From assembly GCA_940671915.1 (NCBI GenBank), contig CALNVZ010000218.1:38293148-38357147 (forward strand): a stretch of 64,000 bases of DNA, written 5' to 3'. Source of the stretch: Paracentrotus lividus (Eukaryota; Echinodermata; Echinoidea; Camarodonta; Echinidae). The notes beneath the pieces are model-generated. The model did no database searches. It saw only the letters and a program-made list of their open reading frames with translations, and was not told where the DNA came from. Of this stretch, positions 34,828 to 47,908 are shown piece by piece (the first letter of the stretch is position 1; every line of letters begins with the position of its first letter). The translations under genes were made by a program, and so were the position numbers.

Positions 34828-37800
34828 TATTCACAGAGAACAAGAACAGACATGACGATTCCAATGAAAAACTGGTCCCTTTTCCCCGAAAAATTAGGGA
34901 TAATCAATGAAAATTGAGAAATATTGAGGCAAAGTTCAATAAAGCATCAAAGTCAGGATAACACCAACAAAAAAAAGTTCCCAAAAGGCACTTGTGGTTA
35001 AAAATAACTTTCAGCGATATGAACTTCTAATAAGAAGAATAATCAAAACATGCTGATACTGTTTACACTCGAGCAGAGTCGTCCTACCGCACAGTAAAAC
35101 AAATTTTATTCACAAGCCTCACGAAGCGCACTCCATACTGTGGATTTTATCATGCCAGGATCCAATGGTTAAGCTCGCTCGACCTCCGTTTGCCTACCCA
35201 GCATGCATTTCACTTGCGTGTCCTGTGATTGAATAAGAGGCTGAGGGGAAATCAGACATTACGCGCAGTGATGTTGTCTAGCGCCTAGAAGAAGTGATCC
35301 CAGTAGCTGACTAGCCTGTCTATACAGACCTACAAAAGATATCATTTACTGCAAATATACTTGAAATGAGATTCAGGTACAGTGTAGAATTTGGTTCCCT
35401 TCTTCACAGTTCAGTTTAAGAGGAAACATTGACTGTTATAGCAGCCTCATACACTTTATCAGGATGCATTAATGTATAATATGAATTTCAAAACATTCAT
35501 GTAAATCACACCAAAAGCCATGGCAATTTGTAATTTGTGCATCATTATACATTTTAGGACAGCAATATACTGTAGTCCATTGAAAGTAACTTGTTCTAGA
35601 AACTTGTGAGTGAAGACAAACAGGACAGAACTTGAACCTCACTTTTTAATATAAAAGATGAGGTGTTTCTCAAAACTAAAAGAGGGAAACTTAAAGTTAT
35701 ACCCAGTTGCTTTAAATAGGACCAAAAACTTGCACAGGGCTAAAAAAAATTATTTAAAAAAAATAAAAGAAGAAGAAGAAGAAAAAAAAAAGCATTTTGT
35801 ACTGCTCTGTCTTAACTTTGAGTCTCAATCAATAATATATTTTTTTTTCGTATGAGACTTGCAAGTTGCAATGAAGCTTTTAAATATGGGTTTCTTATCA
35901 GTCATATACACAATGTCTAACTCTTAATCATTGAAACGCCTATGTAATCATTCCATATCAAGACAGGTTTACAACAATGTCCATGCAGCTTTATGTCTAC
36001 AGAATGTCTACGAAGTGAGACTAGCTGAGCTTTAGGAAGTTCTTACTCACTGCAGCTTCTCCTCTCATAGGAACTGGCAAATTTTGATGAATCTTTGGCA
36101 AGGATTACTTTTCATTTCCCCCAATTTAATTACTTGTCTTGGGCTCATACAGTAGGCCTACACAAGATGAATAGTTTGCCTGCACAAGCCCATGGGTCTT
36201 TACATCTAGTGCATAATTTAGAGTCTGAAATCTTTCTGGCCTGAGACTAGATTAACTCAATGTACTGTGGCTTCATTTATTTTCTTTTTAATTTTTTTTT
36301 TTTAAAGTTTAAATAAGTATCCATACTAGAATTTAGTATAATATTTGTTAAAGTGTCAATTGGAGTCTGTGCTTCTAGACTACTTGTAATGTAGCTTTTG
36401 TATGAAAGTGGAGAATGAAGAGTTATAAAATGTGTAGGAATGAGTTGTGTACAATGTAGCCTACTGGAGATTTCAAGAATATAAATAAGGGTAGAGATGG
36501 CCTGGGAGACGTGGGCATTGGGTAATTATATAAGCCAAGAGGGAACGGAATATACAAAGAAATAAATATAATAAATGGTCATTTTCAAGCTGGAGTGACA
36601 ATCAGTTGGAGAGACAGAAGGGCGCATATCTTCACACTTGTAAGTTATGAATCATGACTACCATGTATAAATTATACTACTAGCATGTGTCCTTACCAGT
36701 TGGATTTGAATATTTCAATTGGTCGTGGAAATTATGATTAAAAATATTGGTTATAGTTGGATTCGTGCCAAGGTAGATCTCCAATGGTACCATAAGTTCT
36801 GGTATGTGTTCATGAATAGTGTACCTCTCTAACACATAGAGTCCTTATTGATCAATTCCTCTCTTTGGAAAATGTGACTGACACGACAACTGAAAAAATG
36901 CAACATGTTTCTCGACAATTCAAGTAAATAACTAGATCTACCGGTATCTAAATTACAGGTGTGATACTTATTATAAAGCAACAAAAAGCTGACAACAGTG
37001 ACTACATATAAGAATAAGAGGCATTTAAAGCACCATAGTCCCATATGTGCAAATTAGTGTTTGATCAATTATTCTGTGCAAGAAAATTGGATCACATAAT
37101 GTTTGAACTTAAATAATTGGTTGTATTGTAAAGAGGCCTTTGTGTTGATTTCAGATCCTAATTTGCATTTACAAATAAGGCACAGCACCACATCAAAATT
37201 TCAGCCCCATGTCCACTTTTAATCGAATATGGCCAATTACAAAGAAATAAATAGAAGTATAATGTTGTATGTACATTGTAATCATAATCTTTAACAACAA
37301 TATTTCAAAAGATTATATTTTTCTTTTTTCAATGCCTGAAGCCTAACGCCAAAGAACATGAAATCAAATGTTAGACAATGTAACATGAATTCCATATCCA
37401 TCAAAATGATGAAGATAATTATTTCAGATTCATTGCTTCTTCTTTACTATCCCAATGCCTACAAGTTCATGTACTGTATGACAACAGCACCAGATTATAA
37501 ACAGCTCCCCCTTTAGTTTTACAGCAGAACAGTGTTCAAGCTCTATGGTTGGTTCCAGGTTTAATGATTTGATTTTAGTCAGATTTTCATGGTTGGGGTG
37601 GTTGGTTGTTGGTTCTGACAGACGTATATCATTATTTACATCTGGGACCGACCTATAAAGTCACCATCAGAAGGGCATGGCTGGGATAACTTTGTTATTC
37701 TTTGCCTTTTTGGTAGATATTCTTCAAATCTTCACTCATATTTTAATTTTTTCTTGCTTTATTTTTAACCACTTAATAATCTAATGTTAGATGATAGATC

Positions 37801-37973
37801 TCTAGGATAGATCTAGATCCAGAGTGAACTGCCCTTTTAGTTTTAATTAGTCTACTCTAGACTCTAGACATAGGGATCAAGAGTCTAACGACAAGGTAAT
37901 TTTAATATTAGAATAAAAGCTCAATTTTAGTTGCTGTTGCCAAAATAATTTGGGAAGAATCTGTTAAATTTAA
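34828..37973. other. Upstream region of CEP97; no further gene recognised
   Basis: Presumed 5' flank and promoter region of CEP97, with a less AT-rich segment at about 35090-35290. No TATA box at a convincing distance and no other exon could be supported. Simple A/T runs occur at 35740-35790 and 36280-36305. Confidence 0.35.
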
Positions 37974-38058
37974 CCTGTTGGGGACGAGCTGATTGGGCTA
38001 TAACACACATTTCCCATAGACCTCAGCCCGAATATATTCATACTCAGTCCTCAACGGG
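37974..38058. mobile_element. 85-bp TTAA-flanked mini-element
   Basis: CCTGTTGGGGAC and its near-inverse GTCCTCAACGGG (10 of 12 match) lie directly inside TTAA (37970-37973 and 38059-38062). This matches a minimal piggyBac-like MITE. Confidence 0.65.
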
Positions 38059-38223
38059 TTAATATCCAGATTGTTCCATGACCATGATTACCCTAGTGCC
38101 TACATCACATGTTCCATTGATGGTTTTCACACAATATTTTGAGAAATAGTCTAAACAGTCAGTCAAATTGAGACTAGGAGTACTAGGCAGTTTCATCTCA
38201 TCAGCAATGCATGCGCATATTTT

Positions 38224-38340
38224 GGTTGGGCCCATAGGGCCCGGGCCACCTGGGTAGGCAAGCAGGGGGTGCCGAAAAGAGGAGAAAAAAGGGAGAAAGG
38301 GAAAGAAAAAACAGGAAAGAAGAAAAAACAAGGTGGTTCG
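38224..38340. repeat. Purine-tract terminus module
   Basis: GGGCCCGGGCCACCTGGGTAGGCAAG is followed by a 60-bp GA-rich tract. The same arrangement, terminus then purine tract, occurs at 60645-60735 and, inverted, at 46650-46790 and 60380-60540, where it adjoins motif arrays. This copy lacks the array. Confidence 0.45.
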
Positions 38341-38349
38341 CGAACCACG

Positions 38350-38800
38350 AGTCTCGCCATATGACCTTTTGACCCCAAGATGGCCTTTGATGTAACCTTT
38401 GTAGGTATCATAATATGTGACAATACCTAATTAACATTTATTCGAAGTGTGAACACAATTGATAGAGAAATAAAGAAAAAATGTGTAAGAAAAGTTGACC
38501 TTTAAGTTGGCTTTTGACCCCTATATGACCTTAGATCTCAGCATCCTCATCAACACACATGTGGTATTATCCAAGAATCATTTGTACCAAGTGTGAACAC
38601 AACTGATGAAGAAATAAAGAAATGAGAGCAAGTTAAACAAAAACTCTAATATTTTTGTAACAGATGGCCCCATATCATTTGACCTTTTGACCCCTAAATG
38701 ACCTTTGACCCCATCATCGTAATCAACACATATTTGGTATTACCCAAGTATCATTTGCACCAAGTGTGAACACAAATGATGCAGAAATGTGATACGTCTT
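38350..38800. repeat. About 150-bp tandem repeat, three diverged units
   Basis: Each unit has TGACCTTTTGACCCC-like sequence, a CAACACACATNTGGTATTA-like part, then CAAGTGTGAACACAA and GATGNAGAAAT. Units start near 38360, 38495 and 38675. TGACCTTTGACCC at 38699-38711 is a near-perfect DR1 inverse. Confidence 0.65.
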
Positions 38801-39279
38801 GTCGAAATGAGAGAGAAGTCGCAGATCAAAGATCCGAGTAAATCGACAAACTAATAAAAAACTCAAGAATTTTGAGAATTTTTTTCTTTTATTTTCTGGT
38901 TCTACCATGCTTCATCTTTGCTCTGTAAAAAAATGAGTGAAATGATAACGGGAAAGTGGTAAAAAAAGCAGTTTTTCGGCGAGTGTTTTTTTCGGTCATA
39001 ATTTTTTTTCCGGACATACAAGCGAACGTCCACGCTCATTCCCCTCTCGTTTAGCTCCGCCTTAGCAACGCATGGCTTTGTTTATTGGACGCTTCACGGC
39101 CATGTTATGTGTGATTTCAACTGGCTTTTTGTTTCGTTTTGTGAGCAATAGCGAAACTAAACTCTCTTTAGCTGCACTCAGAAATTTTGCGTGCGATGCC
39201 ACAACCTGCTGTGAATAAAGCCGTTTCATCCGGGATAGCGGAGCACGCAAACGAACAGCAAATCTAACAATCGTGGTGG

Positions 39280-40680
39280 GAGAGGGGGGGGGGGTATGTT
39301 GGGGGAAAAGCTACTTATTGCTTGACTTAGCTATCTGGATCCAAATGAATGTTAATTTCAGCATTTTATTTTAGGGGCGCGATATCTGTTGTCCTGATGG
39401 GAAATTAAAAACCTCCCTATAAACAAATTTGGTTCCATCAGGGAAACATAGAGCATACAAAAGAGGTGACGTGATAATACTTCTGATACAAGTATTTAGG
39501 TTAAAGTCTTCTGCAGTTTATTTACAAAGTAACGCTGTTTAAGAAAGTAGCGTTTTACTAAACACGAGAAACAAAATACGATTTACTCTTATAATAATTC
39601 ATTCTAAAAATTATTAATATCTTCTTATTACTGTAACAAGTTTGATCAATAAAAGACAAGATCGAGCAAATCATTTACGTTTTTATTTTCATTGTTCTTA
39701 AGCTAACCTAGCCACTCATAAAACGTGATCAGAGAAATTCTAAATACATTCGTGAGGCGCAAATATTTATTAACATTTTTGGAGGCTTATCTCTATCATA
39801 TACTTATTTCAAAGAATATAAAACAAAATGCATAAGCCCCTGTACAAGAATAATTTAGTCTATAGACCATTATTATGTTCAAAAATTTCCAACGAGTTCA
39901 GATCAAAATGACTCGCTTATTTATGAGTAAGAGTATACGCGATTGACATTCAAAGAACGCACGCAAACATCGGAATAAAAACCCCAAAAAGGTTTAAAAT
40001 AGTTTTGTTTCTAACTAATTTAGCGCCAGGATTGGTAAACACTTTTCTTAAAGAGCGGATTTTTTCTTAAACAATTAAGAAGAGATAACGTTGTTATTTA
40101 TTTGACGAAGATATAAAACAACTAACCAAATCAGCTTCTTTTGTTGAGAAGATTGAATGTTATTTGAGACAACATCGCCGTTGGTTCCGCTTGCTGCGCT
40201 TGCTCGATCATGCGTCGCGGACGGACGAGTATTGGTTTCTGTATAAACCTGAAATGCAGACCTCCCTCATGGTAAATCGTATTCACTTCCTGTAACAAGT
40301 GGTGCTAGGGCATCATTGCGTGAGTACAACGGTGACAAATGTTCTTATTTTTCTGGCGCGGAGTCAAAACGGAGTCAAACTTCGCAGAGCGGTTTTTTCT
40401 CTGATTTTAATTTCCAAGAGACAATTCTCCTCGCGTTCAGAGGCTATATCTCCACTTCTATTTACTCTTTACAGTCGGGTTATATATCCAAATTCAAGGC
40501 AATGAATCAGGGAATCAATACATATCAATAATGGATTTCAAAATCGCGCTAGTCTCCTCATTCCGACGTGACGCATCACAACATAAAGAAATGAGAGCAG
40601 AATACACAAAAACTGTACAGACTGACAGACACACAGACCAACAGGAAGTGATCCTACAATATGACATGTAGGTCTCTGCC
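39280..40680. other. AT-rich stretch, no gene recognised
   Basis: No splice-bounded exon is supported; short overlapping frames near 40299-40531 occur in two phases of the same strand, which is typical of chance. Confidence 0.35.
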
Positions 40681-40689
40681 AAACTTCGT

Positions 40690-42060
40690 TCAGGTGAGAC
40701 AAAGGAGAAAATAAAATAGAAAAAGGAAAAAAAAAAAATAGGAAAAAGGCACAAGGAAAAAAAGGAAAGAGAGAGGTAGGGGAAAAAAGGGGGGAAAAAA
40801 GGGAGAAAAAGGGGAAAAAAAGGGGAGGAAAAAAGGGGGAAAAAAAAGGGTATTGAAAAAAAAGGAGGGCATAAAATATTCTTAAAACCAAGGGTCGCCA
40901 TATGGGGTGCCAATATCGCTCTTGAATTAAGGGGAGCCAAATTGTACCCTCGAATTTAGAGGGGGCGCCAATTGACCTTAAATTGAGGCGGGGCGCCAAT
41001 CTTCACCTCAAACTACAGGGGCGGCAAACTGACTTAAACGTAGGGGGGTGCCAAATTGACCTGAAACTTAGGGGGGCCAAATTTACCTTAAAGTGGGGCG
41101 CTAAATTGACCTGAAACTTATCACGGCGGCGGTAATTGACCTGAAGCTAAGGGGGCGCCAAATTGACCTTAGAGTTAGGGGCATCATGTTGCTCTTTAAT
41201 TTAGGAGGCGACAAATTGACATAAAACATATGGGCACCGATTCAATCTTAGATTTGGGGGGGGGGCGCCAAATCGAACTTAAACTTAGGGGCATCATATA
41301 GTAAAAGTTAAACTAAGGGGACGTGAATTCGATCTTAAATTTAGGAATAGGAGGGCATCAAATCGACCTTAAAGGGATGCAGTAACATTGAATGATATTC
41401 AAATCACAATTTCTTGATTTAGCTCATTTTGTCAACATAATTATAAACTTACAGGTCAGTCTGGTATCTCTTCAAAATTACAAGTTAATTGCTTGCTTTA
41501 CTTTCGAGATATCAATGATTTCATACTCAAATTTAGTAAACCATCTCGTGGTGGAAAACAAATTGCCATGTGCTTTTCAAGACACCCCACTTCCTGTCGT
41601 GTTCCCCCCGACCCTAGCGGGCTGGAGGGTTTGCTGCAAAGGGGTTGAAAATTCACTCGCGTTTGGCTGTTACACTGTTTTGTGGTAGTAAATGACTTTC
41701 ATTTGATCTGAAATTTTCAGTAGTTTGTTTTTACTATTAGAGCAATATAATTTTATTCATCTTGATCTAATTGCTCTTGTTTTTGAAAGTTACTGTTTCC
41801 CTTTAAACGAATGGGGCACCAAATTGACCTTTAACTTTAAATAGGGGCGCCATATTGATCTTAAACTAAGGGGAGCCAAATTGAGCTTAAACATAGGGGG
41901 CACCAAATTGACCTGAAACTTAGGGGGCAGCAAAGTGACCTGAACTGAAGCTAAGGGAGAAATAAATTGATCTTAAACTTAGGGGCACCATATTGATCTT
42001 TGATTTAACGTTAAGTCTTAGTTACGAGGTCGTCAAATTGACCTTAACACATGGACTAAA
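40690..42060. mobile_element. Foldback-like element, left arm: GGCGCCAAATTGACCTTAAA ladder
   Basis: A purine tract (about 40700-40870) is followed by many degenerate units of about 26-35 bp with core GGGCGCCAAATTGACCTTAAACTTA, running to about 42060. A TTAA-flanked MITE (41373-41802) has inserted inside the array. The inverse array plus pyrimidine tract lies at 46150-46800, so the two may be arms of one element about 6 kb long, its loop now filled by other insertions. No protein is encoded. Confidence 0.65.
41373..41802. mobile_element. TTAA-type MITE, AGGGA..AGTAAC termini (copy 2)
   Basis: Flanked by TTAA at 41369-41372 and 41803-41806. Ends AGGGATGCAGTAAC and GTTACTGTTTCCCT. Inverted relative to 4475-4914. 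It splits the motif array, so it arrived after the array formed. Confidence 0.85.
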
Positions 42061-42456
42061 ATCTTGCCACGTTCCCGAAATAACGTGCATAGACTGAAGT
42101 TTGTGGTCTGACAAGTCAAGTCTCAAATAAGTTACTAATTCTCAAGATTGTAACAAATAACGAGTAATGTTAACTTGTAAGATGACAATAGTCTCGTACC
42201 AGTCTAGGAATCTATCGAGTATCGTATTGGTCTAGACCTAGACCTAAGACTTGTCAAGATTATTTAAGTTAAAATCTTTAAAAATAAACAAAAGCCAACC
42301 AAAGCCAAGCATAGATATTGAGAACTTTCTTTTTCACCTCATTACCCTAGATATGCTCCCATGATCACGAGGCCTGAGCATGCTGACACACACTGACATG
42401 GTACTAGGCTAGGGGGTCCTAAAGCTACGCGGGTCTTAAATCTACAGTATGAAGGA

Positions 42457-42899
42457 AGTGCCTAAGTCTGCGCACCTAAAATTCTATCTCAATTTTAATG
42501 CAAAGTAAAATATTATTTCAAGATTCATTAATGTTATTCCGTTCTTCATATTCTAATGATCAATGAAACAAAAAAATTTCAAGAAATTATTTACAAGAAC
42601 AGTCTTTTTCTATGATCTTCAGAGGGGCTTGTCATTTTGTGTAGCAAAACCGAATAGTGCCCATGTCTGCGCACTATTAAACTCATTTTGCACGCAATTC
42701 AAGCTCAGTGAAGTTTCTGACTTTTCTTTTTTGACAATGACTGAAATTTTCAGGGTAGCAATTATTTTCGCAGTTTTTGGTATCAAAATAGATTGTTGAG
42801 GTTAAGACTGAAAATTGATGTCAGTTTGATGTTTTGTTCTATGAAGATCGCACATTTAAGTGGGCGCGCAGACATAGGCACTGCGCAGACTTAGGCACT
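42457..42899. mobile_element. MITE, AGTGCCTAAGTCTGCGCA termini (copy 1)
   Basis: Begins AGTGCCTAAGTCTGCGCACC and ends TGCGCAGACTTAGGCACT, exact inverts. A second inverse terminus, GCGCAGACATAGGCACTGCG, lies just inside the right end. A split copy is at 54853-57202. The 78-codon frame inside recurs in the other copy and has no known domain. Confidence 0.8.
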
Positions 42900-42999
42900 C
42901 TTACCGTACCGAACGTTAGGCCTACCTCATACCTGTGGACTGGAGGGTCTCGATTTAGCAGAGATTTTCTTAGTTGCTGTCGGACGTTGCTAAATATCG

Positions 43000-44138
43000 G
43001 AAGACCCCCCCCCCCCTAATATTTTTTTGAGCATCAAGTGATCAACCTGGCTCTCCTGTGTGTGCAATGCTATAGAAGGTAAGTTCATCTATCATAATAT
43101 GCATGCAAATGCGGCTGTATGGGGGGGGGGGGTTGAAGTCATTTTGTCGATTTAGCAAAGTCCGATATTTGGTGGTTTTACTTTACTTTTCAGTTTTATG
43201 TTGTTTTTTTGCATCAAGATAATCCTCAGAAAATGTAGCAAAAGATGTTATAAAAATAATAATATAATATCTATAAGATTTATAAACCGTCAGAAACTAA
43301 GTGCGTAGCTTTTGGTCCCCCTTCACATTCACAAGTCCAACTAGGCACTACTATTGATCTCGTATATGACTATGACAAAGTATGAGTATGAGTGACTCTG
43401 GCAATCATCCACGCACCACAAAACCGGTCCCACAGACGCCTGACATTTGGGCATGAAACAGGATCGGCAACCGCTGAGTTCTCGATTCCCCGAGCCGGAG
43501 TCCGAGAATATTCGACAAATCTAAAGAACTGTGAACAAATTTATTCATACAGAGAAAGATGGGAAAGAACACATATCATTATCACACGTAAGGATTTTAG
43601 CTGTTAATGGAAAACGCTCAAAAACAATTAACTTTTAAAGAACACAAAATCTTACCCTTTTCTTTTTGCTCGGTTTCAGGCCTTTTTTCGTTCTGAATGT
43701 GTCGCCATTTTGATAGCGCGCGCGCTAAATCGAAGAGGCCTGGGCCAGGGCGGGGGGGGCGGGGGGAGGGGCAGGTTTGCCCCAACATTTTCATGCATTT
43801 TTCATTAGGGCCTATTAAAAAGGGCCCCTTTTCTTATCGACAAATTGGCACTTTTATATAAAAAATAAGCCTTTCAGTCATTTTAAATGTCCCATGGACA
43901 ATTTCTTTTTGAAAAGAGGGCACTCTCGATACTGATCAGGAGAAGAAATGATATCTAACTGTTAGATGATAAGATCTAATGTTAGGCCTACTCCTTTATT
44001 CGCATGTCTTCATTATTTATGTCATTTTTAATACTGCCCATTTCCACTTGGTCGCTAGGCGACCTCACATTAATAATATAGGATTTCCCTCTCAGTTTCG
44101 GAAGTTCGTCACTCCATTCGATATAATCAGTTCATTCA
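43000..44138. other. Non-coding stretch with C and G homopolymers
   Basis: C run near 43006-43016 and G run near 43121-43131. A segment at about 43750-43930 resembles the interior of the 44.1-kb element (AAGGGCCCCTTTT, AATTTCTTTTTGAAAAG). No exon supported. Confidence 0.35.
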
Positions 44139-44143
44139 AATTA

Positions 44144-45605
44144 CAGGCCCGTAACTAGGATTTTTACGGGGGGGGGGGGTTCGAAATCTGAAAAAGTGGA
44201 CCTTTTTCAAGGATTTTTTTTTTTCGAGCGCGAAGCGCGAGCCGAAAATTTTGAGTTAAACTTGGAGTAAACTATGCATTATCATGATTATAGACTCTAT
44301 TCAGTATCCGCGAGCACAAAGCTCAAAACTGGGGTTAATTGTGCATTATAGACCCTACCTATAGTATCCGCGAGCGCGAAGCGCGAGCTGAAAATTTTAG
44401 GAATCTTAATGGCTTTTATTTTTAATTTAGTAATGAATATAAAGGAATGCGAGCGCGAAGCGCGAGCCCAAAATTTTGAGATAAAAATTGGAGTTTATTG
44501 TGCAATATAGAGCCTATTTAGTATCCGCGAGCTGAAAGTTTTGAGCTAAAAATTGTGCCTTATAGACTCTTTTTAACTTTTTTAGGATCCATGTTGAAGA
44601 TACATAATAATCTTGGCTCATTAATAATCTTAGCTTAAACCACCCCCAATCTAGCCCAAACACAATTACACCAATTCTTTTGACAAGGTTTGTGTCCAGC
44701 AGAGGGCACTGGGTCCAACCCTTTTTTATACTTATTGTTTGTTAACTTTACAGTGCGAGGTCGCATAGCGACCGAGCAGGAAAATTTGGGGTTTTAAAAG
44801 ACATAATTATGAAGTAAAGAAAGGGGCACTTTTTAGTATTGTAAGTGACACCTTTGAAGAAATTGTCCATTGGACTTTTAAAGAGTATGAAAGGTTTGTT
44901 TTTAGTATAAGGGACATTTTTAAGCTAAGAAAAGGGGCACTCTGCCCCCTGCCCCCGGTTCCACCGCCTCTGTTAGACCCCAATATCCTCAAGCGCGAAG
45001 CGAGAGGAGAAAATTTTGAGCTCAAAATTGTAGTTTATTGTGCATTATGTACCCTTTTTAGTACTCGCGAGCGCAAAGCGTGAGCCGAAAATTTGGGATT
45101 TTAAAAGACATATGGAGTAACAAAGGGCCGTTTCTAGTATTCAAAGTGCCCCTTTTTAAACAGAAATTGTCCACGGGACTTTTCAAAACTCGGAAAGGCT
45201 TCTTTTTAGTCTTTTTAGCTTATAAAAGGGACACATTTTGGTCATGAATAGGGGTACTAAAGTGGGGGTCACTGTGACCCCTGCCCCCCCCTCCCGGTTC
45301 CAGCCCCTCTACCATTAGGCCTTATTTCTGTTATATCATTTCCTAAAATTGAAGATAACATCATTTAAAAATATAAAAATAGAACACAAATGCAAACGGA
45401 AAACATTCCTGCGAAATGGTTTAAGTGTAATTCCGGCGTAATTTGTTCTGAAAACATGATTATTATCCCCAAAATAAAAAGTTGCGAGCGCGGAGCGCGA
45501 GCGAAAGATTTTACATGTAGGGGGACTGAAAGCAAAGTGTTTTAATCGTCCTTTCTTGTATTTCTATTCACTATCTGCTGCATTTCTGCCCAAAAGTGGG
45601 GTTTT

Positions 45606-45636
<31 letters not shown>

Positions 45637-45719
45637 GTTGTCAAGCGGACCCTGCTCGCCTGCGGGGGGGGGGGGGGTTCTTTCGAACCCCCCGAACCCC
45701 CCCCCTAGTTACGGGCCTG
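44144..45719. mobile_element. 1576-bp non-autonomous element with AATTA duplication
   Basis: Ends CAGGCCCGTAACTAGG and its inverse are flanked by the direct repeat AATTA (44139-44143 and 45720-45724). G/C runs lie inside both ends. The interior repeats GAGCGCGAAGCGCGAGC units, each followed by CGAAAATTTTGAG-like sequence, at least six times, with T and A runs (for example 45608-45636). No transposase frame is present. A 5-bp duplication would fit several DNA transposon superfamilies. Confidence 0.85.
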
Positions 45720-46110
45720 AATTACCAAAATATTTCTACAGCGTCATCATCAAAATTCCAACTTAGTTTCTCGCTTTGGTATATTAAAAAGCCTTCAAAT
45801 CAAAATCCCCCTCAAAAGCAATCAATTTAGTAAATCGGCTGGATTGCGTGCTTTCCCGCAATCAAATTCGCGCAGAGGCAATCAACTTTGAAATTGGTTA
45901 AACCAAGTTGGTATAAAATTTGGCAAATGGCTTTTAACTCCGTTTACTTTTAGATTAAACACTAAGATAACGATTTCTTTTTCTGAAGCTATATATATAA
46001 GTCATTAGAATAAAAATAAATAAAGAAATAAGAAATACGTTTCCTTTGAGCTTTAGATCATTTTAAACATTTCTTTTCTGTTGAGTGACGTGTTGTGATG
46101 AAACGACTAT

Positions 46111-46111
<1 letters not shown>

Positions 46112-46141
<30 letters not shown>

Positions 46142-46800
46142 GCTCTGGTAAAGATCACTATGGCGCCCCAAGTTTAAGGTCAATCTGGCGCCCTATTGCT
46201 TCAGGTCGATTTGCCTCCCTAAATGCAAGCCAATTTGGAGCCCCTGAATCTAACATCGAATATACGCCAATATATCGCCCTCTAAGTTTTAATGTCAACT
46301 TTGCGCCCCCTTAGCTCCAGGTCGATTTTGCGCCCAAAAGTTTCAGATCACTTTTCGCCCCTGGGGTTTAGATCAATATGGCGCCCCTATTTTAAGATCA
46401 AAGTGGCGCCCAACTAAATTTAAGATCCTACATTTTTAGGTCAATTTGAGCCCCCTAAGTTAAAGATCAATGTGGCGCCCCTAAATTCAAAATTGATTTT
46501 GCGCTCCCTAAATTTAAGATCGAAGTAGCTCCCCTATAGTTTAAGATCAATTTGGCGCTCCTAGGTTTAAGGTTTATTTGCGCCCCTCTTAGTTTTAAAG
46601 TTGATTGGCGCCCCCTAAATTTAAATAGAATTGGCGACCATATGACGTCCTTTTTTCCCCTTCTTGTCCCCTTCCCCTCTTCTCCCCCCCCCCTTTTAAA
46701 AAAAAAATAATAATTATTTTTTCTTTTTTTCTCTCCTCTTTTTTGGTGCCACCTGTCCGCCTACCCCCACCCCCATAAAATACGCGCATGAATTAATTTG
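46112..46800. mobile_element. Foldback-like element, right arm
   Basis: After a T run (46112-46138), units with core TTTAAGGTCAATTTGGCGCCCC run to about 46640. They are the inverse of the 40.9-42.1-kb array. A CT-rich tract (46650-46750) and a terminus ending TACGCGCATGAAT follow, matching the order of modules at 60160-60545. Confidence 0.65.
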
Positions 46801-46918
46801 TTGTGTGGAAGAGTTTTTCTGTTTAATTATGTAATTATGCAAGATAAATTGTTACTTGAGTAAAAAAAGGAAAACGTAGGGGGGGGGGAATCATTCTATG
46901 CACCCATATGATAGCTGC

Positions 46919-47908
46919 AAACTGTTCGTCATAAAGATGGAATTTTTTTTTTTTCTGGCTCAAGCGACATTATGTTGCTTAAAAATTTCTTGAATGTGTT
47001 TGTCACCGCTTTCACTTTATGGGATCCTGGGTATATCTTGGACGTTCCCTCAACCCTTCCCAGGAATTTTTCTTCAAAAAAGTTTGTCATCCCCAGAAGA
47101 TGGCCATTTTCGTCATTTGTTCTTATTTTTGGGGCCCTTTTTTGTTCACGCGACCCACCAAGGCCCCCTCAGTCCTACCCCAAGGAAACACGTCTGAGGT
47201 GGAGATTTTTTACTGTTCATCAAATTAAATCTAGATTTATGTTTACAGGCTCGACTCTTTTGTCTAGGGGAGGGGTTAAAATTTATTTTGATTGGGGTTC
47301 AACATTCATTTTATTCATTTTTACACCATGGAAATTTCTATCTTCCCTAAATTGTATTGTAAAATCTCAACCAAACATAAATCAAAATAAAATATTATCA
47401 ATAATGACTATTTACAGCCTTGTCATCTAGGCTAAACAAAATTTAAGAGGAAAATGATGATATTAAAGGGGGTTTTTCATTTCTTTTGTTTTCAGCATAA
47501 AGATGGAATAAAATATTCCGAATTTTCACCAATCTCGTTTTTTACTTCAACCCCTCCCCTAGACAAGAGACCTTAGCCTGTCCCCAGAAATATAGATTTA
47601 ACTTAAAGAACAATATAAAACAGTACACCTCAGTCGCGTTTCCTGGGGGTAGGACTGAGGGGGGCTTGATCGGCCGGGAAAACAAAAAGGGGCCCCAAAA
47701 TGAGAAAAAAATGACAAAAATGGGCATCACGGGGGTTGACAAAACTTTTTTGGAAAAAGGTCCTCGTGAAGGGTTGGGAGAATGTCCAAGATATAGCCAG
47801 GGTCCCAAAAAATAAAAGCAGGGACAAACATATTCAAGAAATTAAAGTCAGAGCAAAATCATGTCGCTATAGCGGCTAAAAAATATTCCACCTTTGTGAC
47901 GGACAGTG
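46919..47908. mobile_element. Long palindromic element, about 330-bp arms
   Basis: Left end ACTGTTCGTCATAAAG and right end CTTTGTGACGGACAGT are inverts. Arms of roughly 330 bp show about three-quarters identity by eye, including TTGTCTAGGGGAGGGGTT on the left and its inverse on the right. Similar 69-88-codon frames run in both arms because the arms are copies. The central part is AT-rich. Confidence 0.75.

Noticed and set aside
39062-39250. 62-codon basic minus-strand frame
   Set aside because: No donor or domain; basic composition alone is not evidence.
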